A stretch of DNA of 64,000 nucleotides from Lentisphaerota bacterium (lineage in GTDB: Bacteria; Verrucomicrobiota; Lentisphaeria; Oligosphaerales; JABHEG01): the NCBI GenBank assembly GCA_018676675.1, contig JABHEG010000204.1, positions 1 to 64,000 on the forward strand, read 5' to 3'. Within the stretch, counting starts at the first letter, position 1; each line of letters opens with the position of its first letter. Under the pieces are notes generated by a model, which did no database searches, was not told where the DNA came from, and was given only the letters and a program-made list of their open reading frames with translations. The position numbers and the translations under genes were made by a program. Shown piece after piece: positions 17,888-26,502 of the stretch.

Positions 17888-20800
17888 TCACCTTCCCACG
17901 AGGGACTCACACTCCACCTCTGCGACAACGTTCCCGTCCCGGGCAAACTGGATCTTGTCCAATTCGACCCCCGGGGCTTCGCGTAGCGTAAGCACAAACG
18001 TGTGCACGCCATCTTCCCCGACGGTCAGACGAGTCAGCTCGGGGGTGAGCGAATGGGACCGGCTGGAACTGGCAAAGCGCTCGAGCGGGATGTGAATCGG
18101 GTCTTTGACCTGCTGGCCGTCGACCGTTAGCCACAGCGAGTTGGCGCCATCGCCGAAAGCCCGGGAAACGACGTTCACGGTGTACTCGCCTTTGGGCAGG
18201 GAGACGGTGCCAGTGAGAAGCGCCGTGGCTTCGTGCAGCTTGGCGGCCCCACCCGAACTCGCGCCGTCTCGGCAGACGACACTCACCGGCAACGCCACCT
18301 CAAGCAGAAACTCCGACCGGTTCCGTAGGATGGATCTATCGCACAGGAGGACATCAACCTTGCAGCTCCCGGGAAGCCCCGGCTTGAGCGTCACAATCAC
18401 CTGCTCCCCGCGCTGTTCCAGACGGGCAAACTCACGTGCATCGGGCGAGAGTTCGGCGTCGAACCCGCTGGTGTCCTTCAGGCGCAGCTCGATGCGTTGG
18501 GGAATGTGGGTCAACAGGAAAGGACTGGTTGTCAGCATCGATTCCCCGTCCACCAGGACAGTGGTGACACGAGGGGGGATGCGGTCGGCAAGAGCTTCCG
18601 GGGAATCCAGGCCAAACCCCACCAGCGTGTCCTGTTGAGGCCCAGCAAACTGGATGACCACGCCATCGCCCTCGATTCGCACAGGCAACTCGCCGATCGT
18701 GCCATCGCTTCGACAGTAGGAGAACCGTTCCACGTCCCCGCGCGGCAACCGGACAGTGACGGGGGCATTTGAGCAGACCTTGACGATGGGCGGCGACGAG
18801 AGCTGCTCGACATAAGCCCGGGCTGGGATCCGGGCCGTCATGCCGTCCCGCAGGTAGAGGTTCGGGGCTCCGGCAAGGTGCACAATCGAGCCGTCGCCAT
18901 CCGGCGAGACTCGGTCCACCGTGAAGCACTCATTGAGAGGCGCATCGAGGATCAGAGGCGTCCCGGCCAACGCAACGCCCTGCGGCAGCTCTTCCCGCAC
19001 GGCCACCGTCTTGGCGCCATCGTCGCAGCCGGCGACGGTGACATGGTACGCCCCAGGAAGCCCTAGCTCACCGTAAGCGCATTCCAGCGACGTGCCGTCG
19101 ACCAGGTAGAGCCATTTCGTCGGCGTGGTCCCTCCTGCTGCCCCTGCAGCGCCGATGCGGCCATCGAGCGTGAGTCCCTCGAAGCGAACCCGTTCCCCCA
19201 TGAATGAGGCGGCGTAAAGTGCGCGTGCCTTCTCCTCCCCTGACCTTTCCACCACGATGCCGTACGCTTGCGAGGCTGAAGCGTCCGTCCGCAGCCTGCT
19301 CACACGGAGACCACCGTCCGGGCGATCTGACAGGGCCAACACGGACCCGAACACCGTATTCGCCACTCGTCTCCGAGCCATGAGCATCGGCAGCGGCGTT
19401 GTTCCTGGGCCTTGCCCCATGCCGGTGAAGACCTCCGTCGCCTCTTCGGGCAGCAGGTACGCGCTCAAGCTCTGGTCAACATCTGTCCACGAGGCCATCC
19501 ATCCGCCGGTAACCGTCCCATGGTTCACTTCCCTGAAATACCGGTAGCTATTGCGGCCGTCCCAGCTTGGGTCGTCGGTCTGTTCACCCAACTGTCCTTT
19601 GAAGGGCTCCACCGGCACGTTGCACGCAAAATCCCCAACCCCGTGGAGCACGTAGTCGATCGTCTGGTGAGACTCACGATCGAGCTCGAAGCCCGGGTTC
19701 GGGACAAGCAGGTTGCGGTCATCGCCCTGACGCGTGACGCAAATATCGTCGAACCAGGTGGCTCCAGAGTTGCGGTCCGAGATGCAGGCGACCTGCAGAT
19801 GCTGCGTGCCTGACGGTGCCACGCCCCGGATCCGGACTTCAGTCCAGTCTTGCGTGCCGGTCAGGCTCTGTGTGGCAACTCCTGCAAGCGTCCGCCCCCC
19901 CTCCCCTAGCCAGATGAGGCGCACGTGATTCGCGCCGGTGGCCTGGGCGGTCTTCATCCAGGCGACCAGCCCGTACTCGACTCCCGCCTCGGCTGGAATC
20001 AAGCCATCTCGGATCGTCCGATTGGGCCCAGTGCGCCGGCGAATTTCGGTCATCCAACGCGCGGGTTGGTCAATGGACTGCGCGATCATCGCAGAGTATT
20101 GCCCCGTGTGTGCGTCACGGCTGCGCTCGAACGAGGTCAGGTCTCGCCGGAGACTGCCCGGGGAGCTCGTGCCCCACGGGTACTTGGTCCAGTGCGAGAT
20201 TTCGTTGATGGGGGCGTCGCTCAACGGCGCGTCGACCGCGTCTTCCGCAACCCGAAAGATGTCGACTGTATAGGCAGAAGTGACGAACAGCGTGCGCATT
20301 AGGTTCAGACCGGGGTACGCCTCGTCAGCCGTGGCCTGGACGACCTGGACCGGCCCTCTGCCATCGAACAGGCTCAACCGTCCGCGTTCCTGCTTCTGAG
20401 AGCGTTCGTCCACCACGACGGTGTTGTGGCTCAACGTCTGACGGTCCCAAAAACGGTAGACCGGGGAAAAATAGCTGCGCGTGCCGATATCGGGTAGACG
20501 CGTGCGACCACCGGCAAAAAGGACCAAGTTCAGCTTGTCCATGTGACCGTGCCCCGCAACCGTATGGCCATAGTCCATGATTGCCGACAGATCCGAGTCT
20601 CCGGCGGGTTTGAGCACCGCCATACCAGCCTGAAAGAAATGCCAGCTGCCACCCGGCATAGGCGCACGCTTTCCGAGCTCATCTCCGTAGAGAAGATAGG
20701 CGGGACCGGACGTTCGCTTGTAGCCCGGTGCGCTGAGAATACCTGCGTAGACCGGATCGTGAAAGTGGTGGTAAAGGAACTCAAAATCGTCCCGACGAAG

Positions 20801-22813
20801 TCGGTATCCGAAGTGTGAGTCGTTCACCGCAGGAAGTGTTTCGTCCGGAAGCAGGAAATGGAGCGGAGCGTCGAACGCGAGTCGCAGTTTCAGATCACGG
20901 ACCGCCTCAATCCCCACGCGCTGGAAGGTCTCGGCCACCTCACGCAGCGTGCGTACGGCGTAGAAATGGTACCCGGGACTGCATTCCCACCACAGCCCAT
21001 CGCCCAACACCGCTTGTTCCAGCTGATAACGCAGACTGCCCAGGGCACGGCGGACGAGGAAGTCGTCCCCCAGAATCAGTCCGACCGACGCCACGGCCAG
21101 GTTATGATGAGCCTGACGGTTGGACATGCCTTCGTCGTAGCGGAGACTTACCCTCACGTCCTCGGCAAGCATCTGTCTGATTGCGGCATGATCCTCAACG
21201 CTGAAACCGGTGCTTGCGGCGACCAGATCGTACCCGCGAGCCACGGCTGCCAGCCAGCCGGCTTCCCCTAAGGCTTCGTACTCCACGCGCATCCCGTTAC
21301 CCTCAGTGCGAATGTCTCCGCGTCCCCCATGCCAGGCGTAGCCCGGAAACGCGCGGGTATAGGCCAGCAGAATATCCAGAGACTTCCGAGCGTAGCGTTC
21401 GTCTCCCGTGAATACGTAGGCCATCCCCAGAGCCTGCAGGCGCTGACGGTTGGCTCGGTGGCTGCCATTGATCTTCCTGATGCGCCATTCGCGATCCAAT
21501 CCCGGACCGGTCACAGCGTGTTTCCCGCTCGGGCAAAGGTGCTCTTTGGGATGATCGCGACGCCAGCGCAGGGGCACCCCGTGCTGGGGGCAGTTGTACT
21601 CGGTCGAGTAGATACTGGGTTCGTTGGGAACATCGAGCGCCTCCACCACGTACCGATCAGCAGACCTACGCAGCCCCGCCACATAGTCTTCGTAGATCCG
21701 GCCTTTCCCGCGAGCCCGGGCGATCTCGTCTGCGGAAATGGCCACGAAGGGATGCCGCAAGCTGCGCTTCAGGGCATCCAGTGAAACTCCCTCAACGTAG
21801 CGACTGCTGCGCCGCGTGAACACGTCGGTCCGCGGTGGAAGCTGAGACACTCCAAAGACCTCCTTCACCACCACTGCCGCATCTGCATTCGCCACCTCAA
21901 AACGGAGTGTGAGCGTCGTCCCACCGGGAACGAGGAAAGGCCGCAAGTCATAGTAGGACGTCCCGCTGGTATGGGTGTGGTACTGGAGATACCCCATTGC
22001 CGTCTTGATGCCCCACAGGCCGCTCCGCCGTTCCACGGTGACGGCCAGGAACGGATCGTGTGCGAGATCCACCTCGATCTCGCGCTCCATGGCTCCCAGA
22101 TGAAACAACGCCATGGGTGCGCGGCTCTTTCCGATACGCAGAAGCACGTCACCCTCAGAGCGAGTGAGCGTGGCGTTGGTGGTCTGCCAGGGGCCCAGAT
22201 CCCGCATGTCCATCGCCCAGCCCGGCTTGGGTGGCTCGTACTCACGCCACGATACGTCGTCGAACCACGCCGTTCCTTCACACCGCTCGATCCAGACCCG
22301 GAACGCAGCTCTGTGGGTGGTAAGTGGCATGGTGAAGATCTGTTCGTAGTGGTGCCAGTCCGTGCTCTCCGGCACGCGGAGCGTATAGCTCCAGTTGTCC
22401 CATTTACCCTCCTCCGTGTAGCGCCCAATCCCCAACACGGCGTTGCCAGTGGCGATGCCGTCTGTCTTGGCCCAGCATGAGAACACGTAGGTCTTCCCGG
22501 GTTTGACGGCGACAGCCTCCTCTGCCTGAAGAAATGCACGGGCATCGCGACTGATCCCGGTCAACTTGACCGACCGTTCGCCGCTGTGACGTGTAGAACC
22601 ATCAAGCTCGACTCGGGCCTCCCCAGCCCCGACGCTCCAGCGCCATCCATCAGGTATCCCGTCGTTGTCTGCGTCGACCTCGAAGGACGCGTTTGGGGGA
22701 GGCAACGGATCGGCCAGGCATCTTGCCGGGCAACAACCGACTACGAAGGCCAACGCGAGTATTCCCCAAGAAAGCCCCATGGGAGAGACGGTCACAGCTC
22801 TTGAAATCAGCAT
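17888..22813 (-). CDS. large exported heparinase II/III family polysaccharide lyase
   Basis: A protein of 1641 residues whose start is set by a strong GGAGG seven bases upstream. A signal peptide (about 1-34) is followed by a CBM4/9-like jelly-roll (about 35-190: FEVDADNDGIPDGWRW, AWFDDVSWREYE). An alpha/alpha toroid (about 330-650) carries NCPQHGVP, SNRQAHHNLAVASVGL and WWECSPGYHFYAV. The heparinase II/III C-terminal beta-sandwich (about 720-880) includes the family hallmark GHGHMDKLNLVLFAGG near 750 and LSHNTVVVDE. A second CBM-like domain (about 910-1060) and further beta domains follow. The family cleaves uronic-acid polysaccharides by elimination. This protein is roughly twice the usual length because of the added modules. 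Its neighbours are a beta-helix protein and, further on, a sulfatase. Confidence 0.9.
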   Translation of the reverse strand: MLISRAVTVSPMGLSWGILALAFVVGCCPARCLADPLPPPNASFEVDADNDGIPDGWRWSVGAGEARVELDGSTRHSGERSVKLTGISRDARAFLQAEEAVAVKPGKTYVFSCWAKTDGIATGNAVLGIGRYTEEGKWDNWSYTLRVPESTDWHHYEQIFTMPLTTHRAAFRVWIERCEGTAWFDDVSWREYEPPKPGWAMDMRDLGPWQTTNATLTRSEGDVLLRIGKSRAPMALFHLGAMEREIEVDLAHDPFLAVTVERRSGLWGIKTAMGYLQYHTHTSGTSYYDLRPFLVPGGTTLTLRFEVANADAAVVVKEVFGVSQLPPRTDVFTRRSSRYVEGVSLDALKRSLRHPFVAISADEIARARGKGRIYEDYVAGLRRSADRYVVEALDVPNEPSIYSTEYNCPQHGVPLRWRRDHPKEHLCPSGKHAVTGPGLDREWRIRKINGSHRANRQRLQALGMAYVFTGDERYARKSLDILLAYTRAFPGYAWHGGRGDIRTEGNGMRVEYEALGEAGWLAAVARGYDLVAASTGFSVEDHAAIRQMLAEDVRVSLRYDEGMSNRQAHHNLAVASVGLILGDDFLVRRALGSLRYQLEQAVLGDGLWWECSPGYHFYAVRTLREVAETFQRVGIEAVRDLKLRLAFDAPLHFLLPDETLPAVNDSHFGYRLRRDDFEFLYHHFHDPVYAGILSAPGYKRTSGPAYLLYGDELGKRAPMPGGSWHFFQAGMAVLKPAGDSDLSAIMDYGHTVAGHGHMDKLNLVLFAGGRTRLPDIGTRSYFSPVYRFWDRQTLSHNTVVVDERSQKQERGRLSLFDGRGPVQVVQATADEAYPGLNLMRTLFVTSAYTVDIFRVAEDAVDAPLSDAPINEISHWTKYPWGTSSPGSLRRDLTSFERSRDAHTGQYSAMIAQSIDQPARWMTEIRRRTGPNRTIRDGLIPAEAGVEYGLVAWMKTAQATGANHVRLIWLGEGGRTLAGVATQSLTGTQDWTEVRIRGVAPSGTQHLQVACISDRNSGATWFDDICVTRQGDDRNLLVPNPGFELDRESHQTIDYVLHGVGDFACNVPVEPFKGQLGEQTDDPSWDGRNSYRYFREVNHGTVTGGWMASWTDVDQSLSAYLLPEEATEVFTGMGQGPGTTPLPMLMARRRVANTVFGSVLALSDRPDGGLRVSRLRTDASASQAYGIVVERSGEEKARALYAASFMGERVRFEGLTLDGRIGAAGAAGGTTPTKWLYLVDGTSLECAYGELGLPGAYHVTVAGCDDGAKTVAVREELPQGVALAGTPLILDAPLNECFTVDRVSPDGDGSIVHLAGAPNLYLRDGMTARIPARAYVEQLSSPPIVKVCSNAPVTVRLPRGDVERFSYCRSDGTIGELPVRIEGDGVVIQFAGPQQDTLVGFGLDSPEALADRIPPRVTTVLVDGESMLTTSPFLLTHIPQRIELRLKDTSGFDAELSPDAREFARLEQRGEQVIVTLKPGLPGSCKVDVLLCDRSILRNRSEFLLEVALPVSVVCRDGASSGGAAKLHEATALLTGTVSLPKGEYTVNVVSRAFGDGANSLWLTVDGQQVKDPIHIPLERFASSSRSHSLTPELTRLTVGEDGVHTFVLTLREAPGVELDKIQFARDGNVVAEVECESLVGR

Positions 22814-22837
22814 CGTATCCTCCGGCGAAACAGCTGG

Positions 22838-25800
22838 TTACTTCAGCATCGCGGCACCCCATACCGCGTGGTCCCAACCAATGCCATCACCGCCGTCGAT
22901 AGCGATGAGGCGGATGCGGTCGGCAGATGAGACGTCGATGTCCACATCGCGAGGTGTAGTCCCAGGTCTGAAGACATCGCTCTCAAACACGCGTTGCCAC
23001 TTACCGTCCCGTCGCACCTCGACAGCGAAGCCGCAGGTCCCGTGGTGTGGCTTGTCTTTGGGCGCCTGGCCCTCAATCCCGATGGTCGCGGTGAAACGCC
23101 GGGCAGCGCTCAGCGCGCCGAGGAGGACGAACTCCGCACAAGCCCGGTTACCGTCCGGCAGCTCGGCGGGATGCGTGATCAGCCCCTTGCGATAGGTCTG
23201 TCCGCCAAGGGTGAGTAGGTTGTTCCCATGTGCCTTGTCCCGGAACAGGCCCATGGGCGCGTAGCCGACGTAATCAGTCTCCGGAAGGTCACTTAGGTAG
23301 ACGCCGTCTTTGAGCCTGCCGCTGACACGGAACGTGGCGCTCACCGTTTCGGACCGATCTGAGGCCGGGCCGACTGGGGGGAAGGCGGCGCACTTGACGG
23401 TGGTCGTCTCGGTCAGGCGGATGGGGCCGCTCGCAAGGAGCGATTCACGGGACGGCTCGGTCCCGTCGAGCGTGTAGCGGATCTGTGCCTCAGAACTTCC
23501 GGGCGGCAGTGCGATCGTGATGTCGACGTGCCCAGTGAAATACCTCCCGTCGGGACTGATGACCGGTGCGAAGGGCGGCTTCGGCAGTGGTGCAGGTAAG
23601 CTCAGGCGGAAGGCATTCAGGCGCACCCCGATCTTATCGAACGGGATCGGTTCGAAGCCAATGAGCGCGGCGGGAGAGTCGGCTTTGAGCCGGAAATCAC
23701 CGTTCTCGGGATCGATGAAGCCGGGATCGTTGTCGCTGACAATGTTGCCGGATCTGGCCAGGACGGCACGAATCTGTTCGTCGTCGTTCCGGTATGTCCT
23801 GGCCTTGCCGTCCCCGGATGGCGAACCAATGAAGGCAACAGGGTCAGCGATGAAGTTGCTCTCAACCTTCGTATCTCCCAGGCTTGCCCATGCTCCGAGA
23901 CGCAGGAAGAAGCTGTCCCCACTGCTGACGTTCCGACGAATGATGTTGTCCTTCGGGATGGCCCGTTGGCGTACGTACTCGTCGCCCTTTGCGAAGTCCG
24001 CAGCCAGTCGCGCGAGCATTGGGTAGCGCCTGGCGTAAGGGGGCTTGTCGTAGTTGACCTCGGCAAGGCGTTCGACCATTCGCCAATTCCCACCTTGCTG
24101 GAACTTCTTCATGTCACCCCAGACGCTGAAGCTCATGCCGCGCCGGGCCTTGAGGAAGACGTTGTTCTCGATGAGCATGCCGCGACCGCTGTTGGTGTGG
24201 AAGATCTGATCCACGTCATGAAAGATGTTCCCGTAGAGGTGGATTCCGCCGCAGGGGAGATCCGGGTAGACGGTGAAACACCCCAGCTTTCCGGGGCCGT
24301 GGATGTGATGGAAGTAGTTGTGCCGGAACACGTGTCCGGTGTAGGTCCAGTCCATGCACGCGTAGATGGCCCCGACGTCGCCGGTCTCCTGCGCCACACG
24401 CGTGAACTCGGTGAACTCAATGACGTGATCATTGCCGCCGTAGCCGATGCCCTCGTGTGGGCAGTCGTGGATATATGAGTTCGAAATGCGGTTCCCGACA
24501 CCGGTCAACTGCACTGCCGGTCGGTACGTCTTCTGCACTCGGGCGAAATGGTGGATATGGCAGTTCTCGACCGCATGATCGCCGCGCGCAAGTGTCTTCC
24601 GGTCGCCTCCGCTAAGACCAATTCCTGTGGCCGCGACCTCGTAGACATCACAGCTCCGGACCGTGTGATGCATGCCACCCTTGACGTCGATCCCGGTGCT
24701 GCCGACATTGCGGACAACGCAACCGGATATGTCGCAGTGGTTCCCCCCTTTAACCACCAAGGCCCCGGCGCGGGAACACTCGAACACGATCCCGCGAATG
24801 CTAACGTGTTCGGCCTCATCCAAGACCAACATCGGCTTCTCCAAGTCAGGAAACAGCACCTCGGCGTCCTCGATGGGGCTTGGAGGCCAGAGGTAGAGCT
24901 TCCCGGAGGAGCGGTCGAGGAACCACTCACCTTGCTCGTCAAGCTCATCCAGCACGTTCAGGTAGTAGTAGCGCTGGCCTTTCTTGTAGCCGTAGCTGTG
25001 ATACGGTGGCTTGGGCCAGAGCTCCTTGCGCTCGAAATCGAACTTGAGGACCTCGTGGTGTTGATCAGACCAGTCGTGAAGCCAGTAGCCGTGGACCCAG
25101 ACGTCTTCTGTGGACGCCCAACGCTCAGGCCGGTCACCGCCATAGTTGAACGGGCCCTCGTGCCGGTGCAGATCCGGACGTTTCGGATCCCTGATGGGGC
25201 GGGCTTTCTTGGCTGCCTCGGGGACATCCGCAATTCGGACAAAATCGGCATTTGGGTATCGCGCCAGGGTTAGGTACTTGCCGTTGAAGAAGACCTCCGC
25301 CCGGCGCGTTCCCGGCTTTACCGTGCCCGAGTTCGTGACTCCGAGGGCCGTGAGGTCTGCTTCCACTACGTTCGCACGAGCGGACTCAGGCAAGCGTCCA
25401 CGAACGGTCGAATCCGTCACTGGTCCCCAACTGCTGAGCCGAACCCCACCCACTAGCCGTACCGTGTCCCCAGGCGCTGCCATCCAGATCACAGGCGACG
25501 CTTCGGAGCCGGAGTCCTCCTTGCCCAGAGTCAGCGTCTCGGTGACCCGGTAAATCCCGCCGTGCAGTTGGATGACGACAGACCCGGGGCTGGCGGCCCC
25601 CGCAACGCGCCTGGCGCGGACGGCATCCCGGGCCTTCGTGAGGGTCGCGAACGGTGCGGACGCAGCTCCCAAGCTCTCGTCGTTGCCGGTGGGCGCCACG
25701 TGGAATATGCAGGCGGGGGTTCCGGGAACCGGACCGGGCCCCAGGCTCCCCGAGCCCGTTCGCGCCCCCCCCGTCCCCATTACACAGCCACCCGTCACAA

Positions 25801-25870
25801 GCGCCAGCGATCCCGCTGCCAGCAGCCGACTCACTGTCGTCATTAGTCTTGCCATGGTCTTCGCACGCAT
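22838..25870 (-). CDS. exported right-handed beta-helix protein with CHB_HEX-like and NPCBM domains
   Basis: A protein of 1010 residues. GGGAGG upstream fixes the start at MRAKTMARLM rather than an earlier in-frame ATG. The signal region ends LALVTGGC, which could be a lipobox, although threonine at -3 is poor. The phrase FHVAPTGNDESLGAASAPFATL is the usual opening of PL6/GH-like parallel beta-helix proteins. Helix turns occupy about residues 280-640 (ISGCVVRNVGSTGIDVKGG, NSYIHDCPHEGIGYGGN). A chitobiase C-terminal-like module lies at about 735-810 (QIRYTLDGTEPSRES) and an NPCBM domain at about 820-1010 (GLITHPAELP, IGIEGQAPKD). Only 24 bases separate it from the heparinase gene downstream, so the two are probably one transcript. 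It is a putative glycosidase or lyase. Confidence 0.85.
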   Translation of the reverse strand: MRAKTMARLMTTVSRLLAAGSLALVTGGCVMGTGGARTGSGSLGPGPVPGTPACIFHVAPTGNDESLGAASAPFATLTKARDAVRARRVAGAASPGSVVIQLHGGIYRVTETLTLGKEDSGSEASPVIWMAAPGDTVRLVGGVRLSSWGPVTDSTVRGRLPESARANVVEADLTALGVTNSGTVKPGTRRAEVFFNGKYLTLARYPNADFVRIADVPEAAKKARPIRDPKRPDLHRHEGPFNYGGDRPERWASTEDVWVHGYWLHDWSDQHHEVLKFDFERKELWPKPPYHSYGYKKGQRYYYLNVLDELDEQGEWFLDRSSGKLYLWPPSPIEDAEVLFPDLEKPMLVLDEAEHVSIRGIVFECSRAGALVVKGGNHCDISGCVVRNVGSTGIDVKGGMHHTVRSCDVYEVAATGIGLSGGDRKTLARGDHAVENCHIHHFARVQKTYRPAVQLTGVGNRISNSYIHDCPHEGIGYGGNDHVIEFTEFTRVAQETGDVGAIYACMDWTYTGHVFRHNYFHHIHGPGKLGCFTVYPDLPCGGIHLYGNIFHDVDQIFHTNSGRGMLIENNVFLKARRGMSFSVWGDMKKFQQGGNWRMVERLAEVNYDKPPYARRYPMLARLAADFAKGDEYVRQRAIPKDNIIRRNVSSGDSFFLRLGAWASLGDTKVESNFIADPVAFIGSPSGDGKARTYRNDDEQIRAVLARSGNIVSDNDPGFIDPENGDFRLKADSPAALIGFEPIPFDKIGVRLNAFRLSLPAPLPKPPFAPVISPDGRYFTGHVDITIALPPGSSEAQIRYTLDGTEPSRESLLASGPIRLTETTTVKCAAFPPVGPASDRSETVSATFRVSGRLKDGVYLSDLPETDYVGYAPMGLFRDKAHGNNLLTLGGQTYRKGLITHPAELPDGNRACAEFVLLGALSAARRFTATIGIEGQAPKDKPHHGTCGFAVEVRRDGKWQRVFESDVFRPGTTPRDVDIDVSSADRIRLIAIDGGDGIGWDHAVWGAAMLK

Positions 25871-25884
25871 TGCTCTGCCTCCCA

Positions 25885-25932
25885 TTGACCGCCTGTCGCC
25901 ACCTGTGCTATGGTCTTATGTGTGCACATATT
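25885..25932 (+). promoter_or_regulatory. predicted promoter and palindromic operator of the antitoxin gene
   Basis: TTGACC (25885-25890) and TATGGT (25909-25914) are spaced by 18 bases and resemble a sigma70 promoter. Just after it, TATGTGTGCACATAT contains the palindrome TGTGCACA. Ribbon-helix-helix antitoxins often bind such sites to repress their own promoters. The site lies between the divergent beta-helix gene and the antitoxin gene. Confidence 0.35.
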
Positions 25933-25955
25933 ACACATGGACATGCGAGAATGCT

Positions 25956-26186
25956 ATGAATATCACACTTTCAGCCAAGCCCGAGCTTATTGCTCGTTCG
26001 CGTGCCCTTGCCAAGGCCCGGGGGACCACGCTGAACCAGATGGTCCGGGACTACCTCACTCGTGTCACATCCACGGCAACTGGTGTCGAAGCGGCTGTGG
26101 AGTTCGCTGACCTGGCTCGACGTTCCGCAGGTCAATCGCCTCCTGGGTTCAGACTCGACCGCGACGCCGTCCATGAGCACCGCTGA
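25956..26186 (+). CDS. ribbon-helix-helix antitoxin, DUF6364-like, toxin gene missing
   Basis: A protein of 76 residues beginning MNITLSAKPELIARSRALAK. A beta-strand of about six residues is followed by two helices with the GTTLNQMVRDYLTR motif characteristic of VapB-type RHH antitoxins, and a polar tail ending in VHEHR. Upstream in-frame starts would give an unlikely long extension, so the ATG at 25956 is preferred. An ATG at 26173 overlaps the end and reads MSTADVDF, as the partner VapC-type toxin would begin, but it stops after ten codons. No PIN domain is seen in the following 300 bases. The family assignment rests on pattern and length. Confidence 0.65.
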   Translation: MNITLSAKPELIARSRALAKARGTTLNQMVRDYLTRVTSTATGVEAAVEFADLARRSAGQSPPGFRLDRDAVHEHR

Positions 26187-26502
26187 TGTGGACTTCAGCC
26201 CATGAGAAATGCGGGGTAGCTCCGAATGGCGCTGGGATGAGGGCTGAGAGGTCTGGTGTTTCCAGCGGATGAACGCGACTCCGGCAAGGCCTACGTCGCT
26301 CACTACGAACGAGTTTCGTGACCATCGGGGCGGCGTTTGTAGTAAGGGCACGTCTAGACCAGAATGGTGTTGACTTAAGCCGTGAGACGCCCCCCATGGC
26401 CTCGGCCCATGGGTGAGAGAGGTGGGTGGGGTCGCAAGGCCACGTGTCACGGCTTCTCGGCCCCCAACTCAACGCCATTCACGTCTTGACCATATCCGCC
26501 CC
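26187..26502. other. gap with no intact gene; probable site of a lost toxin gene
   Basis: About 315 bases between the antitoxin stop and the convergent beta-helix gene. The first codons look like the start of a PIN toxin and then hit a stop. Nothing else recognisable as a PIN domain is seen in any frame. No repeats of the R1-R3 families were found here. Confidence 0.4.

Noticed and set aside
26173..26205. Toxin gene following the antitoxin
   Set aside because: The frame stops after ten codons and no PIN-domain residues follow in any frame.
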